DNA from: Mactra quadrangularis
Lineage: Eukaryota; Mollusca; Bivalvia; Venerida; Mactridae
Length of the DNA stretch: 64,000 nucleotides
Direction: 5' to 3'
Assembly (NCBI GenBank): GCA_025267735.1
Contig: CM046293.1
Span: 7,588,560-7,652,559 of the forward strand
A model generated the notes under the pieces. That model did not search any database. It was not told the origin of the DNA and worked only from the letters and a program-made list of their open reading frames with translations. The position numbers and the translations under genes were made by a program. Of this stretch, positions 25,010 through 38,686 are shown piece after piece; the first letter of the stretch is position 1, and the number at the start of each line of letters is the position of its first letter.

Positions 25010-26064
25010 TATTAACGTAAATAAAGATTAAGAACGGCATGTCAATTATAATGACTATTTCTTTCGTAAATATCGGGCAGGGTTGGATACATAGGAGTAC
25101 TTTTGGTGTAAATGTACTCGTATATGTCAAAGTCAAAGAACAAAACAAGGTCCACGTTACGTGAAATATTGCTAGTTTTCAAAGCGTGCGAATGAGACAA
25201 TGCATGATGCCAATTTAATAATTATTTATTAATAAATATTGATGCTGATTTACAAGGAAAATTCCAACACATTAATCGGCATAAAGAACATTGGACATGG
25301 TGAAGAAAAGTAGACATTAGCTATGCATAAATATAAGACGTCTCATTTACGTTCATCATTGCATGATATCCGTTATTATCCCAAAATCTAAATATGATAT
25401 AAGTTTTGAGTGTTGGCATTGTGTAATAGTATGATATTTAACATTTACTGCATAGTCTTACTGTTTTAGTCTCAGTTAATTTCTTCATAGAAATCGTAAA
25501 ATCGGCGCCATACATTAAGTTACATCTGGAATGCAAACCATCGATAAAATAAGAACATACGAATGTCATTTACGTACATGTATTGTTCAGTAAACTTTAA
25601 TAACACATGTATTAAAATGTTAACAGTTTTATCAAGTGTCTGCGTTCGGAAATATAAATTTATTATCACATGACTACATGAATGTAAATATGATTTCATT
25701 TTCAGGTGACTAATAGGCCAGTAGGGACGGGTACTTTTTATGTATCAATTTGAAACTTTATAATGTATTATATTGTAACTATGTACTAGTCACTATGTTA
25801 AACAATTTTCTAACTTTATTAACGTTTTCAACTTCGCTTATTGCAAAAGTTGTCAATAACAACAACGACTGAAATCAACTTATTGTCCTAAATTAGAAGA
25901 TATTTAATATTTATACATATTGTGTGTGCAAACAAAGTGAATTAATTTAGTCAGGTATACCATACCAATGTTGGATGTTTCGACAGCGTTTGTAAAAACA
26001 AATTGTTTTCAATAATTGATTTTTATGGTAGTGAACATATTTAAGAAAAGTACAGTGCACAATG

Positions 26065-26624
26065 TACACTCCCCTCGCAGCTCAGTGAATACATTACATT
26101 CACCCGCTGCCTTAAAACTAGTCGATTTATGATATTGATCTTTACTATGAACCTTTGAACGACCAATGAAAGTTGACCAAATTCCAATTTAGCTGAAAAA
26201 CTTTATACGCATTTTCATTGGTGGAACGGGTTAACAACGCCTTATATAGTATGATCATACTAGTGACGAATGCAACCTTGTATGACGTCATATATAGCAT
26301 GGCTACACTTTGTATTTAAGTTCAATAAGTTGCTTTATGTTTACAGTTAAAAGATCAGAGATGCACGTTAAAAATGATCAATGCTTACTTTTAATTTTGT
26401 TAATTTTCTATTATCTAATTAATGCAAAACTGTCATTCGACATTTTGAAATTACAGGCGTGCGAATTTTTGCATCTATTTTTAAAAAACCACGTGACAGT
26501 CATGCGATTTAAATGTTTATGTCTCTGTCTAAAAATAGAAATATCAGTTTGCACGTAGTATTTTAGCAGAGGTAGAAAGTGAACGAGTACGAGTGAATCT
26601 TTCTAACCGATGCAATGGAGAGTA
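26065..26624. mobile_element. MITE-like element, 560 bp, 9-bp target duplication
   Basis: Flanked by TGCACAATG on both sides (26056-26064 and 26625-26633). B2 keeps the uninterrupted site near 42073 (GTGCACAATGATACTTATTC). The ends are short inverted repeats, TACACTCC and TACTCTCC read inward from the right. A 9-bp duplication is typical of Mutator-like elements, but the ends are too short to assign. Internal frames (such as 26310-26558) show no recognisable domain. Confidence 0.7.
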
Positions 26625-26799
26625 TGCACAATGATACTTATTCAAAATGTATCTGCAATGTGAATTCTGGAAACCATTACATTTCAAAAATTTATAAGCA
26701 AATAAATCTCCCAATTAAACTCTATAAAATATATAGTTCCATGTTTTAACCAAGTCATTATACATAATTATATCCCTTAAATCCTTACAGCATCTCCCA

Positions 26800-27480
26800 T
26801 CAATTTCTCCACAAATATGCCAACATTTATGCTAAGGATATACCAGTATTACATACGTTTTTGTATGGATTATAAGAGATTAAATTGTCTACATTACGAT
26901 GGATAGAAAAAGAATGAACTTATCGGTTGTAGTCAAGACTGAGTCTGACTGATCTAGAAATGAGACATCGTCTCGTCTGCAACTGTATGTTTATATATTG
27001 GCTCAACAGGACAGTCTATTTATCATTGTTAGTTTATACCATTCTATTTAAATGACAGGTATTGCAAACACAACTATTTGGTACGATTTGGTTTGCGTTT
27101 AATCAGTATATATATCTTAATCGAAAGTGAAACAGACAGTCATCCAAGTGATGCGAAACCTCTTCTACAAAATAATACATAAGTTACTTCGTTAATTTCT
27201 ACGCATCATCTTTGCCTATTATCAAGATTATGGTTCATAAAAATACCTATTCAAGGCCATATGTAAAAATATTTATGTATTGAAAATATGATTTGTTTTT
27301 ATTTTTTTTATATTATCTGTCATTCATTCCGGTATTTCATTCAACAAAGAGGCAGAAAACTAACTCATATATAATGCATTTTAATTTAGTCTCGACGAGT
27401 CTTAATGAATAGAATCAACTTTCATATTTGTCAAAAGCAATCTACTTCCGAACTTGAATATTGTTCGTATTATAATACGC
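26800..27480. repeat. Diverged U-tail-like segment within B
   Basis: The order of short matches follows the U tail. AATATGCCAACATTTATG and CAGTATTACATACGTTTT (26815-26865) match AACATGCAAACATTGATA and CAGTAGAACATACGTTTT in U2 (10680-10730). TACGCATCATCTTTGCCTAT (27200-27220) matches TATGCATCATTTGTCTAT. GTCTCGACGAGTCTTAATGA (27390-27410) and then ATAGAATC match the GTCTCAATTAATAGAAT region. B2 carries the same (42240-42900). Similarity is low and seen by eye only. Confidence 0.45.
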
Positions 27481-27860
27481 AATTCCTTTGTATGGCAATA
27501 ATCATATTCTGCATTTGGCTTACAGTAATAGACAAGTTTCACAATATTTATGTTATCAATTACTAGCATCTTTCCAATACGTGTTACGTTTCTCTCTCTC
27601 TATTGCATTTCCGAGAATTCATTTTGATAAAACATCTGCTACCTAACAAAAAAAAACCGATTTGAAACTGATGAATACTATGGGACTATATAAGAGAACT
27701 TCATGAAATCTCAAATCACTTGTATGCAATAAACACAGTTTCCGTTATGAAGATTTTTATCAGCATGTCTTTAGAAATTAGAAATGATCCTTATTTCTAA
27801 AGCAGAACACTGCATCAGCAGTCAGTTTTCAGACATGATAAGAAATTAATTAATATGCTC

Positions 27861-30800
27861 ATTGTGTGTTTCTCATGATTGCTCCTTATACTGTAGTTAT
27901 GTAAGTGGGTAAAAACAATAATGATCAGCCCGTTGTGACAAACAGAAATCACGAGTCGTGCATTATTTTGAGAATTATATTTTAAGATAGACAATATGTC
28001 GCTGTTCTACATGTAATAAGCAGTAGCAATAAAAATGTAAACATCATTTAAGTTTTCAAAGATTACACCAAATTATTGATACAATACTAATTTTCAGAAA
28101 CACATTTTATGAAGAGTTTCAAGTAGCATAAAGGTATGTTTTGTTCCATATCAAACAAAATAACTAAAGTTACATTAATTGCTATTTAAATATGTATTTG
28201 AGCGACTCTAATGAATAATAAAAAAGTATTTGCTCAAGAATCATTTAGATGTCATACATTCAAAGGGTTCATCTGAACAAAATATTAGTATTAGTTAGTA
28301 GAGTTACATTAGGTTTGTAATGATAAATAAATTTTTCGAATGTTGATTTTTTTAAAATTTTTATCAATTGATTTTAATATCATGTGTTTTAACTTTATTC
28401 TATAAAATTTTATAATCTGTTTCTAAATTACTTAACAAGATACTTAGCGTTTACAATTATGTCATCACTATTGTTACGGTAGCATTGCATCATGCGTAGT
28501 TGTTTTATGATATAACTGTCCTAGAAATGTAATTAATTACTGTGACTTTTTGGTAGTTTTTCTATTGTTTCTGCTACTAAATATTTATTAATCAATGTGT
28601 AATTATAATACTATGTGATATCTTCATACAAAATGATCATTGAATAAAATTTCAATAGAAAATAAATACTGTTGTTTACAGACCTGGATACAGTGTGTCG
28701 ATATTGTTTTATTCACAGAGCCTAGAGTAAATATTGTGAATTGATCAAATTGTTAAAATGCTGTAATCATTTTATATATAGTAACATTTTATGTCTGTCT
28801 AACTCTGTCATTTTCTTTCGGAAGACCGTCAATACCGGCGCCATGCATTTATAACATGAGACATACAACTGATCAGTGTTTTCATATAATGCAGCAATCG
28901 TTGCATACAGATATCATTTTACAAGAATGGCATGATTTTGCTTATTATTAGGGTTTAAAACATAATGACTACGTGTCTTTATTTTGATAATCTGGTATCT
29001 ATCTTATCTGTATGGAAATATCAAACGTGTGTATTACAGGTACTTGTAATTTCCGATGTTGCAACGATTGCCAATTAAAAAAGACAGAGCATTGAAACTA
29101 CTGACTGAAATAAAAACCGCAATGGAACATTAATACCATCATTTTGTATCATTATTGATATGAGCAAACAAAAAAGAAATTAAGTATCAATGTTTACATC
29201 TCTAGACGATAGAAATATTTACATTTGAAATACAATACTGTTAAACTTTAAAAGCATATACATGTATATGGATATGGATAACGTGTTTTGATATCTCATT
29301 AGTCCATTTCTATCGTATCAGTAGCAATGAATAATTATTTTTTATGTTCATTAAAGATATTGGAGACTATACATTTCTCATTCTAAACATCATTCTCTAC
29401 TTATTTTAGCATTGTTTGTCTTATGCCACCAGACAAATGTAGTGCGTCACTTCCTTATCATTGACGTAATTTTTTATGTCGAAATTCTCTTGTGTGAATA
29501 ATGACGAATAATGACTCGCCACATTTAAATGTAATAAATTGGATTTTAGAACTTACTTGTGAATAACTAAATGGTTTGTTGGATATTTCTTAGACAAAAT
29601 ATTCGATATATCATTATCATTTGAAACATCAAATTTCTATTGTTCCCTAAGAATGTAATTTAAACTTGCTTCTGAAGTTTTCCCATCAATCAGAATTACA
29701 AATCTTCATCCTGATTCTTCACTGAAAATAAGCGATAGTGAAACTTAAAATAACAATGTTTAGGTGTGTAAGCTTAATAATACATGACGATTTACAACGT
29801 GTTTCATTCAACAATGTCTACTCAATTTTATGATCATTTTACGGCAGCTAATTTATTGTACCTAGCATTCGTGGTTCTTTGAATAAAACCAATACCACAA
29901 TACCGACAGTTATAGTTAAGGGATCGACTCTCGTATATCTATGAACAATTGTTCTGTATACAGTTGTTGGTTTAATTACTGGACGATGAAGACAGCCCAT
30001 CAATCTGTATTAAGGTAAAATAGTCTTGTAAACTAACACGAAAATTAATCACTCGCTCAATTTTGATGCAGTAAGTAACTCTGGCCTTCATTTCTGCAAA
30101 AACATAAAAAACTGAAATGTACCAGATGGAATATGAGTATATAAATAATATTTTAAAATTCTACTCGTGTTATGTGTAGCTTCAAAACATATTCATATTA
30201 GTTTTATTACTTTTATTGCAATATCAAGCTTAGGCATTTTATGTACAGAAAGCAAACCGAAATGAAATTAATTGATTCCATAAAATGATGATAAAAGTAT
30301 CATTATTTACTTGTTTCTATATTCGTTCTTGTCATTTCAAATTATCAGTACCTTATCAGATTACCTACACTATGTTCAATTTTGATTTTTGTTGCTATAA
30401 ACAAAAAACATACTTTCTTCACTGATTCTTTCATTCCTTTGTATTCTTTAACACAAATTATGGTCACTTTGTAGACGCCAGCTAATCCAAGCTAAATTGT
30501 TTGTAAGCTTGTTCATGGCAAGTTCTCACATACCCCTACACAAGGTCAACAACTTCACCTTAACAATGAAACAAAATCAAACAAGTGTCCTAACGTGCCC
30601 TTCTGTGACATATTGTAACGTAGCTGCAACTTGGAGTTTCTGAGATTTCATCTTGATATTTTTAATATCTTCCAGTGTGTTAAAAAGTTTGATTGTCTTC
30701 ACGATCTTAAACACGCAACTAAATCCGTAAACATAGACAAAGATAATTTTATCTATATTGATCTTCAACCTTGGAGCAAACTTAAGACACGAAATGTATT

Positions 30801-33534
30801 TTAAGTGTTAAATTACGATTCATTCAGGAAATAAAATTTATGATGTTTTCGCCCTTGAACACTTATGACAGACTTTGAGTCTGCATTATTAGGTATATCT
30901 AGATAATTGACTCTCGACAACAGCACATTACAAGTAATATTATCGCATCGCATAGACAACGACCAGTTCGGAAATCTTAACATCTTTTTATTATCCACAA
31001 TCACGCATTTTAAATTAAAATAAGCCATTAATGGGCCTTATAGGACTGAAACACCAAAGCATTGGTCGTAAAAGAACAATTTCATCATATTAAGAAGCAT
31101 CATTAAGTTATTATTTGCTTTGTAAGGAACTTGCAACCTAAGTTCATTTGCATGTTAAGTTTGAAATTAATGACTAAAATTGATTTTTTATTGCTTCTAG
31201 CTAGAACATCAAGATCACATATGGACTGATACATTTGTCTATAAGTTTCTGCGTGCATAACTAATTTAATTTTCTATTGATATAGGTTATCACAACGATA
31301 CAGTTGGAAGTTAAAGTTGATGCGATGCTTGAAGCTTGTAAAAATCAGACACATTGGTCTGGATCTACTTAGAAATATACCTTCTTGTACAAAAATTGCG
31401 CTTAATTAAACATTTTAAACTATTTGACCATGGTCTTGTTATGTCATTTAAAATTATTTGATTTCGTTTTACAATGACTAGACATCTCCTCAAAGTAAAG
31501 CACCATCGTTTTATGAGTTTAGCAAATACTTTTAACAAACATTTTGTTACACACGATGCGAAATTATTTGTTGCAAATTTGCTATGATAGTTATTATCCA
31601 GAAAAGCTCTAATGTAAAAAATAATATCTCATGGAAATAAATAGCACTTAAACTAAATAATTCAGCCACAAAATGCTGTCAATGCAACGTATAAACTTAG
31701 GAAAATGACAATAAAAGACATTAGTCTAAGGTATGGTGTAATGTTGAATTTGAACATAACACCTTTGCCAATAGAAACCAATATCTCAAACACCTAGTAT
31801 TGTATAATTACGATATAGGATTTATTAGAACTGTCGTTAAAAAGACATTGAGAACAATGTGTATGTTAATTACAATTCAGAAATCTCATTTTGGAGTATG
31901 TGGAATTAAATCCACTATTGTTATAACTCCCTTAATGGTTGGTAAAGAATAGGTAAAGATGACGCAATGAGGCTTTTCAATATACGAGTACTAAATTATC
32001 TATTCACATACAAGTATGACCGACTTTTTAATGTCTCTACAATTATTCACAGTCATATCATTGTGCTCTATAAATTAATATTTATATAATCAATTATCCA
32101 TTATCTTTCGACTATGAGGTGAATGTCTTACACAATATATCATTATTATCAGGTAAAATAGCTATTATAGGCCACAGTATAGCTAATGTTATGTTGCAGA
32201 AAATAATATTCCATTTTCTGTCAACAAAATTAGGATATGAAAGTGGTTGCCAAAATAGGATGATTCAGCATCAAGCACTATCTCTTGTTTGTAGACACCC
32301 ACTAATTTTGTAGACTGCTATTTACTTGTTTTATATATTGTTCCATTGTATATTAAACAACAGTAAACGATTTGACTTCACTACTCTTTTTACGACATTT
32401 TATAATAAAAATGTATCCTTTTTGTATTTGATTATACATAGCAGCAATTCAATTGATAACTTTCAATTTCGACTCAAGGTCACTCCACTTTCATTAAAAA
32501 GTCTGCAACTTTGACTTGTTACAATCAATCAGTATTCGTTCAGTTTTAAGTCGAGAATGGTAACAATTGTTTCAAGGACACGGTATATGTCTTTCATCAA
32601 AATGTTCTGTCCGTTCTATGGCAGAAAATCTTTAGATTCTTGTTTTTGTTATTTTGTGGCGTCCTTTTTATATCAAAAACTCATAAATCTAATAACATTT
32701 CTCTCTCCTGAAATTCTTGCTTTGTCATGTGTGTGGCGTCCATAAAATGTTCTCCGATAGAATTCAGTTTCTCGAATCATTTTTACGACGAACAACATGC
32801 AAACATTGATATTGTAAATATATCAGTAGAACATACGTTTTCTGTATCATATATAAATATGGAATTATCCACGGCATGATGGATTGCTTTAGTCTGTATT
32901 TCTGTCGATATAAAATCTGGTATCTGTTTTACTGTCAGTAAATGTAGGTGTAATTTTTAGATAAGATCAGTCAATCAATCGGTAAGAATACAGTCCTTGA
33001 GTAATTCAGAAGAATGAATGTCCATTGTTCAACAACATATTGATGCAGCGCCATTTAACGATGTGTATTAAATAAATCATCATATATTTTATCGAGATAT
33101 GCATCATTTGTCTATTTCCAATAACCATCAGGAATACTGTCTGAGAACTATCATATGACTTCATATATTAGATATAATGTTCAATTAATAGACATTTGTT
33201 TTACATACGGTGTGTCTCAATACATAAAATTAGGCACATTTTCGCTACGCCCATATTACTTTCACATATCGTCTATTCAAAATTACTGGCATGGGCTTTT
33301 ATACTATTACGAGCAATACTATGTTGTTTTATTAATCGACATTAATGAATTTACGTAACATATTGTCATTAAAAGTCTGATTGACGTGTCTCAATTAATA
33401 TAATATAGAAATGTCAATTATATGTATTGCAGATAAAGGTTCCAACGTCATTATATCAATGTGGAAAAGGTGTTTATCAACTATAACAACTCAGATTTGA
33501 AACCTGGCCGCTTCCTTTATAAGCTCTGGAAGTA
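27861..33534. repeat. U module, copy 4 (type b body, B-type tail)
   Basis: Head (28600-29100) resembles U5's head, with TCGATATTGTTTTATTCACAG where other units read TCGATATTCTTTTATTC. The body from 29120 to about 33180 is nearly identical to U2, including its private P1 frame break. At about 33185-33240 the sequence switches, with loss of about 75 bp, to the U3/U6 form (TTTCGCTACGCCCATATTAC). It continues so to the B2 junction (CTCAGATTTGAAACCTGG). It is bounded by B modules on both sides. No confident gene. Confidence 0.85.
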
Positions 33535-34983
33535 TTAGTATATATTCAAGAACATTTTTTATATAAATCTAAACATATTTAACACGACAACATTGAAATA
33601 AAATATATATACATTCGATGATTATATTTTGGTTTCATTAAATTTCCATAACAATAAATGTTGAGAACGAACAAAAAGTCCATCAACGAAATTAATGAGA
33701 TAATGAACATCAGAAATGTCAAAACCGACCTGTGATATATGTTTTAGAACTCTAGTATTAAAATTCCCTTATTGCATATTGACTGTGTGGAAGGTCTGTA
33801 TGTTATTTTTACTGTAGATGCTCGCTACATGTTTCCAGGCTCCTCTTGATTGCTAGTCAATTGCTAAGCTTTTTCCACGTTGGCTATTTTGTTCAAATCT
33901 TCGACGTACCATTTATGAGAAATTCATCTATCACATTGCATCGTAAAATCATATAAAAACTACTGAGTATATATAAACCATGCAGGCTGTTCACATTTAA
34001 TGCAATTGATAAACAAGGCCAAAAGCAATAATAGCATAAACACACATTTTTTTGTTAGTTTGTTAGTGCAGTTAAAATGTTATGACCATATTAGTACAGA
34101 AGAAATCTTTGAGAATGAGCATCGTGGAATTTTGAATAGATTTTTATTTATCATTAAACCCCCTAAACAGTTTAACTAAGTAATCTTACCTAACTGAACT
34201 TAATGAGATAAAAGTAGTTTGATTGGCATTCATAAATATATACACCAGTTTTAATCTAGATCTCATCATGGACATTTTCTAATTTAAAATCGACTGGCTG
34301 CCATATGCATGACTGTGCCAGACATAGCGAATGTCCTTTCAAATCAAATATGTTTAAAGTGAAAATAAATCAATTATCAATTTAATATGTCATGAGAATG
34401 AGGCAACTGAGTCGATGGATTTTGTGCGTGTTAGCCTTTGGTCTAATGAATGTCTTCAAATTGGCGAGTTTAACAATTGTCGATTACCGTAAATATAATG
34501 TAGCGAAATAAACTTGTAAAAATTGTGACACAACCTTATTTTAATATTTTGTTGTCATCAAGAAAATGCCTCTTATTATCAAATTTTAATTTAAAATTGG
34601 TAGGGGGTTATAAATTTAGTTCAGTAATTGTTTTATCTTATACAGATTGAAGTTAAAGGGATTGCTTCAACATTAAAATTATGTATACAGTGTTAAAGAT
34701 AAACTTGCACTTATCCTCCTATTCTATTTTTAAAAGTACGTCCTATCCTCCACCATTTAACGAGCTAAAAGAAAACGACGCCTAAGAATACAACCAATCT
34801 AACAACATTTCTTGCATAAAGAAATGTTTTAAGCCCATACATACAATTAAGTATTAAAATCAGGTTTTGAATAATATATTACAAGTTTTTACCGTCTATG
34901 GAATATCAAAATGCAGTGTTTCGATTTTGCATTCTTTTATACGCATTTCCATTCATGTAAATCAATGTCAATAAATCATGATG

Positions 34984-35457
34984 AGCGTATATCACAATAA
35001 TTTCTTGTGGATTATAAACAAGGCATTGCATACTTTTCTGTCTAAATGATGTCTCGATGTACTGTTAGTCAAAGTGTGTGTCAATAAATAGCTTTCTCCT
35101 AAGATCTGATATACAATATTATCAAAATAAGTGTACACTGTATATGTAAGACTTACTGTCAGTTTCATAATTTGTTGAAACTATATATTAAATCCTCCAG
35201 GTTAAATTTAAATGTATGTATACTAATACATTTCAAATTACTTTCCAAATATTGACATATTTGTTCATATTTATATGTTAATAACCTTATATAGGGATCC
35301 ATTCCCGAATATAATAGACACATTGACAATGCAGTTTATATGTATATATGTATGAAATCAAAACTATATACTATGTACACGTTTATCAAATAAAATTCTG
35401 TTCTTTTCTGTTGAATCATCAGTACATCAATCTCAAAACACAAACTTAGACAAAAAA
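34984..35457. other. B2-specific block, origin unknown
   Basis: B1 and B3 pass directly from AAATTAT.ATA to ...ACAGTCT near 18475 and 55975, while B2 carries about 470 bp of AT-rich sequence between the corresponding points. No inverted ends, target duplication or coding frame could be identified. Insertion here or parallel loss elsewhere are both possible. Confidence 0.45.
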
Positions 35458-35591
35458 CGAAATAGTCTGGTCGTCTAGTGTCACTACTTTTTATTGCGTT
35501 TTTATTGCAATTCGTTCAACGCATTTTGTGTAAAACTCTATCAATATTTAATATACAAATATAGGACATTTTGTCAATTAGTTTTTCCTAA

Positions 35592-38500
35592 TAGTGGGGT
35601 CGATAAGTGTCATTTTTCACGACAATCTTTCACTTTGTGATACAAGCACCAACTTTGGTACAGTTGTTGTACATAGTGTGTAGTTTACAAAAAGCACGAT
35701 TTCCACCTCCAAATTCAAGATGGCCGCCATTTTTTCAAGATGATCGCCGATTATAGGGATTTTTGTCCTGTTCATAGTAAATAGCATTGTTTTATTATTT
35801 TTATTAAAGTATATATCGAAATAATTTCAGTATTTTATGACTTATAAACAATTCTGTTAAATTCTTTAAAAAAATCCATTTAATGGCTGTCAATTCAAAA
35901 TGGCGGCCATTACAAGACGCTAAATAATTTTATACACTTACGCTTTTTCTCGGATGAAATTCATTGCATTTAATTGATTCAGAACATTACTCATGTATAA
36001 GAATGTATCTCAAAGTAAAACCAGTGCATCTGGTGGCATCACTACAGTGAAACATAGGCATCCGGCACGGTTCCGGTTCGAAAACATTATATATATGACC
36101 GCATGTGCTGTGATACTCAGCATGTAGATCAGTGTCAGTTTATAGTATGCTTACTGCTGTATTGGCACAGGATATCTTTCTTTGTTTGTGTGCCATTTAA
36201 CTAAAACAGGTTTCTGTAAATTATATTAAAGTGTCCCAAATGCTATCGTAACAGCCCCTTTTTATATTATATAACTATCGTTAGGATCCAATGTTAATAG
36301 GACTTACCAAAATGGTGTTCAGCTCACACGGAATTCAAATAATACTGAATGAACTATTTGGTTAGATAGGAATGATGATCCCGGACTACTATGAATTAAA
36401 TTCGATGGCATTCGTATCAATTAGTACAAATCAGAAATTAATCCGTTATCATCCACGACTACGGTTTGAATCCGAACTACTTTTTAACATATTCAAAAAG
36501 TACTACATGTCTCAGTAGCTACATATCCATTTTTGTCAGTACCCAACAGATTTCCTTCTTCTGTAAATGTGTGGCCAAGATATTTAAAAGTATACACCGA
36601 TAGTTGTATCACATATCTCAATGTGCTTTTACGGTAAAGCAGAAAATGTCCACAAAATTCATCATGTAATTCTATAACGACCGATGTGGAGAAGTGCTGC
36701 TGTCTCTATCAGACACATACAAAGTTCAAGTCTCCCAAAAATGAATATTCTATATTAAATTCAGATTGCTTTTAGGTTTAATCCATCTTTGCTAGACGAT
36801 GGAGCTGGTATTAAATGAATCTTTGTAATGCAAGAGTGCAAATTATCACGAAATTTCCTTCATCAAATGACTACTATTTGCAAATTTGCTAGATAACGAG
36901 CAGCCTAACAGAATAGTCATTCGAAGCCACACAACCAACAAACTCTATACAGGTCAGAAACATCAGCTGACTAATACTTTTCAGACTACGATCATAATAC
37001 CTGACAATCAACCTATTTCCGATGCAAATTTTAGTTATGGATTCTTTCTCGTACATTCTTTTTCTTAGAAAATATAAAAGGACGCACACGTGTCAATTTG
37101 ATGCAAAAGAGAGCGCCATACAGTAATCAAAGCGCAATCAAAACAAAGTTACCAACAATTGGCAAAAAGTTGTACGTGGTAGTGACAACAAGTTCGAACT
37201 ACATTGGGTTCTGATCTGAAAAAATACTAACCATGTGTTTTGTTATGTTGTGACAATATGTGAGATTTCACTATCAAATGCATTTATCAGTTTTACAATA
37301 GAATGAATCCTTGCAATCACGATGGATAAGATTCAATCCACTTTATACTATAAAACAACAGGCAAAATATGTTATAATAAAGCATGTGTGACTGATAATG
37401 TTGAATTAAACGTGTTTGTATCATTAAAAATGTGCAGATTTGATAAATCTTGGATTAAGTTTGGTCAGGGGTAGTATATAAGGAGGTTACCAATACACAA
37501 AATGACGGCTTGAAAAATCTAATAGAATGTATTTTATTGGTAGTCATTTTATGTCAGCCTTTGAAAAAGCTAAGTCAATATATACCAGTCAGGATCAAGA
37601 TTTCAAAACACTCCAGATATTTGTCATAATTATGTGCGATTAGAACAGTCTTTTAGACAATGTTGCGACGTTAGCTTGACTTGTCTGTCCAAGAGCAGAT
37701 ATCTTATAGTGCAAATCCACATACAAGGGCGTCTTTCTATCAACATGTCAAAGGTTCTGTCTTCCACGTTGCATGTATTTTGGGTCAATTGATAGTTATC
37801 AAGATCAAAATCAAGTCGACTGGCTCTGGTAAAACAATAGCAAATGGTAAAAGCTATTGGCCAACCTTTCACCGTTTGCCAAAAGATGTCATCAGTTAAT
37901 CAAATGTGGTGACAAGAGGGAATGTCATGAGCGATGCAAATGCTATCGAGTCAGTTTTAAATGAACTCGTTTATGAGCTTGCGTGTGCAAATAATGAAAT
38001 CATCACACAGACTAAACCATGTTTGCATTCATATAATTATCACAACAATATTTGAACTATCTATACGACCTTGACCTTTAATTGTTGACTTCTAGACATG
38101 TGTGCATCACGCATTATTGTTGAAACTTGACAAGGATTAAGAAAATCCTTGCTTCATTTTCGTGAATTGTGTTAAATTTCTGATAAAATCTCTTTTTATA
38201 TATACCTTCTCAATTGACATTGACCTTTGAACTACACAACACGTGGACAACATTAAACATAACATAGTAAACACTTGATGAAGGCAATCCAACATATTCA
38301 TATTTCATTGTTAAAATAATAGTCTCAAATAAACTAATTGTTTGATTATTTAATTAGTATTTACGGGGTATTAACATCCTCCTTGGTTCAAGGACCTTGA
38401 CCTTGGAAGTATATCTCATGATGTAAATCAATGTCTTAACATGGTTAACATTTGTAAAATTCAAAAAGACCATAATGTATCATCCTATAATACATTCAAA

Positions 38501-38686
38501 GCGGTAAAAAGAAGTTAAGTCGCTTTGGGATACTGATTTCCAGGCGCATGCGCAGAAACGACGGCCATCTTGGATTTTGAAGTGGAAATCGTGCTTTTTG
38601 TGAATGGTAGGCCATGCAGGTCATCTGTGCCAAATTTGGTGCTTGTATCACCAAGTGAAAGATTGTTGCAGTTATCGACCCCACTA
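35592..38686. mobile_element. DNA transposon, 3.1 kb, long inverted ends, TAA duplication
   Basis: Left end (35592-35730) and right end (38560-38686, inverted) share TAGTGGGGTCGATAA, ACAATCTTTCACTT, GTGATACAAGCACCAA, AAAAGCACGATTTCCAC and AAGATGGCCG in the same order. TAA flanks both sides (35589-35591, 38687-38689). Removing the element and one TAA gives TAATGATTTATGAAAAAATG, which aligns base for base with B1 near 18600. A 3-bp TWA duplication fits PIF/Harbinger, which is an inference. Internal frames (36886-37068, 37630-37899 on both strands) show no recognisable transposase, so it is probably non-autonomous. AATGGCGGCCATT at 35898-35910 and three TGACCTT-type motifs near 38.07-38.40 kb are further content. 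Confidence 0.75.
38067..38404. repeat. Three TGACCTT-type motifs inside the 3.1 kb element
   Basis: GACCTTGACCTT occurs at 38067-38078 and 38393-38404, with a variant GACATTGACCTT at 38216-38227, spaced about 150-175 bp. Read on the minus strand, AAGGTCAAGGTC is a head-to-tail pair of nuclear-receptor half sites (DR0-like, also containing TCAAGGTC). They may be nothing more than subterminal repeats of the transposon. Confidence 0.35.

Larger units (their letters stand above)
17265..27860. repeat. B module, copy 1
   Basis: Inserted relative to the U-U junctions between GGTTTTA.TATAT and ATTGTGT.TTTCTC. It aligns with B2 and B3 from its start (TAGTATATATTAAAG, then AAATCTAGACATATTAAACACG) to its end (AATATGCTC, then ATTGTGTGTTTCTCATGATT). 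Copy-specific events are a 4.9 kb TTAA-flanked insertion replacing about 0.6 kb, a 560 bp MITE-like insertion, and loss of about 240 bp near 18020 that B2 and B3 keep (34305-34540, 55335-55570). Outside the insertions I see nothing gene-like. The ends of B show no clear inverted repeats or target duplication. Confidence 0.8.

Noticed and set aside
17265..27860. B module as a single giant transposon inserted into U
   Set aside because: The junctions with U show no inverted or long terminal repeats and no unambiguous target duplication, and the distal end resembles U itself. A duplicated module is the better description.
36886..37089. Overlapping 60- and 66-codon frames on opposite strands in the 3.1 kb element
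   Set aside because: Short, mutually antisense and without transposase motifs. Likely chance frames.
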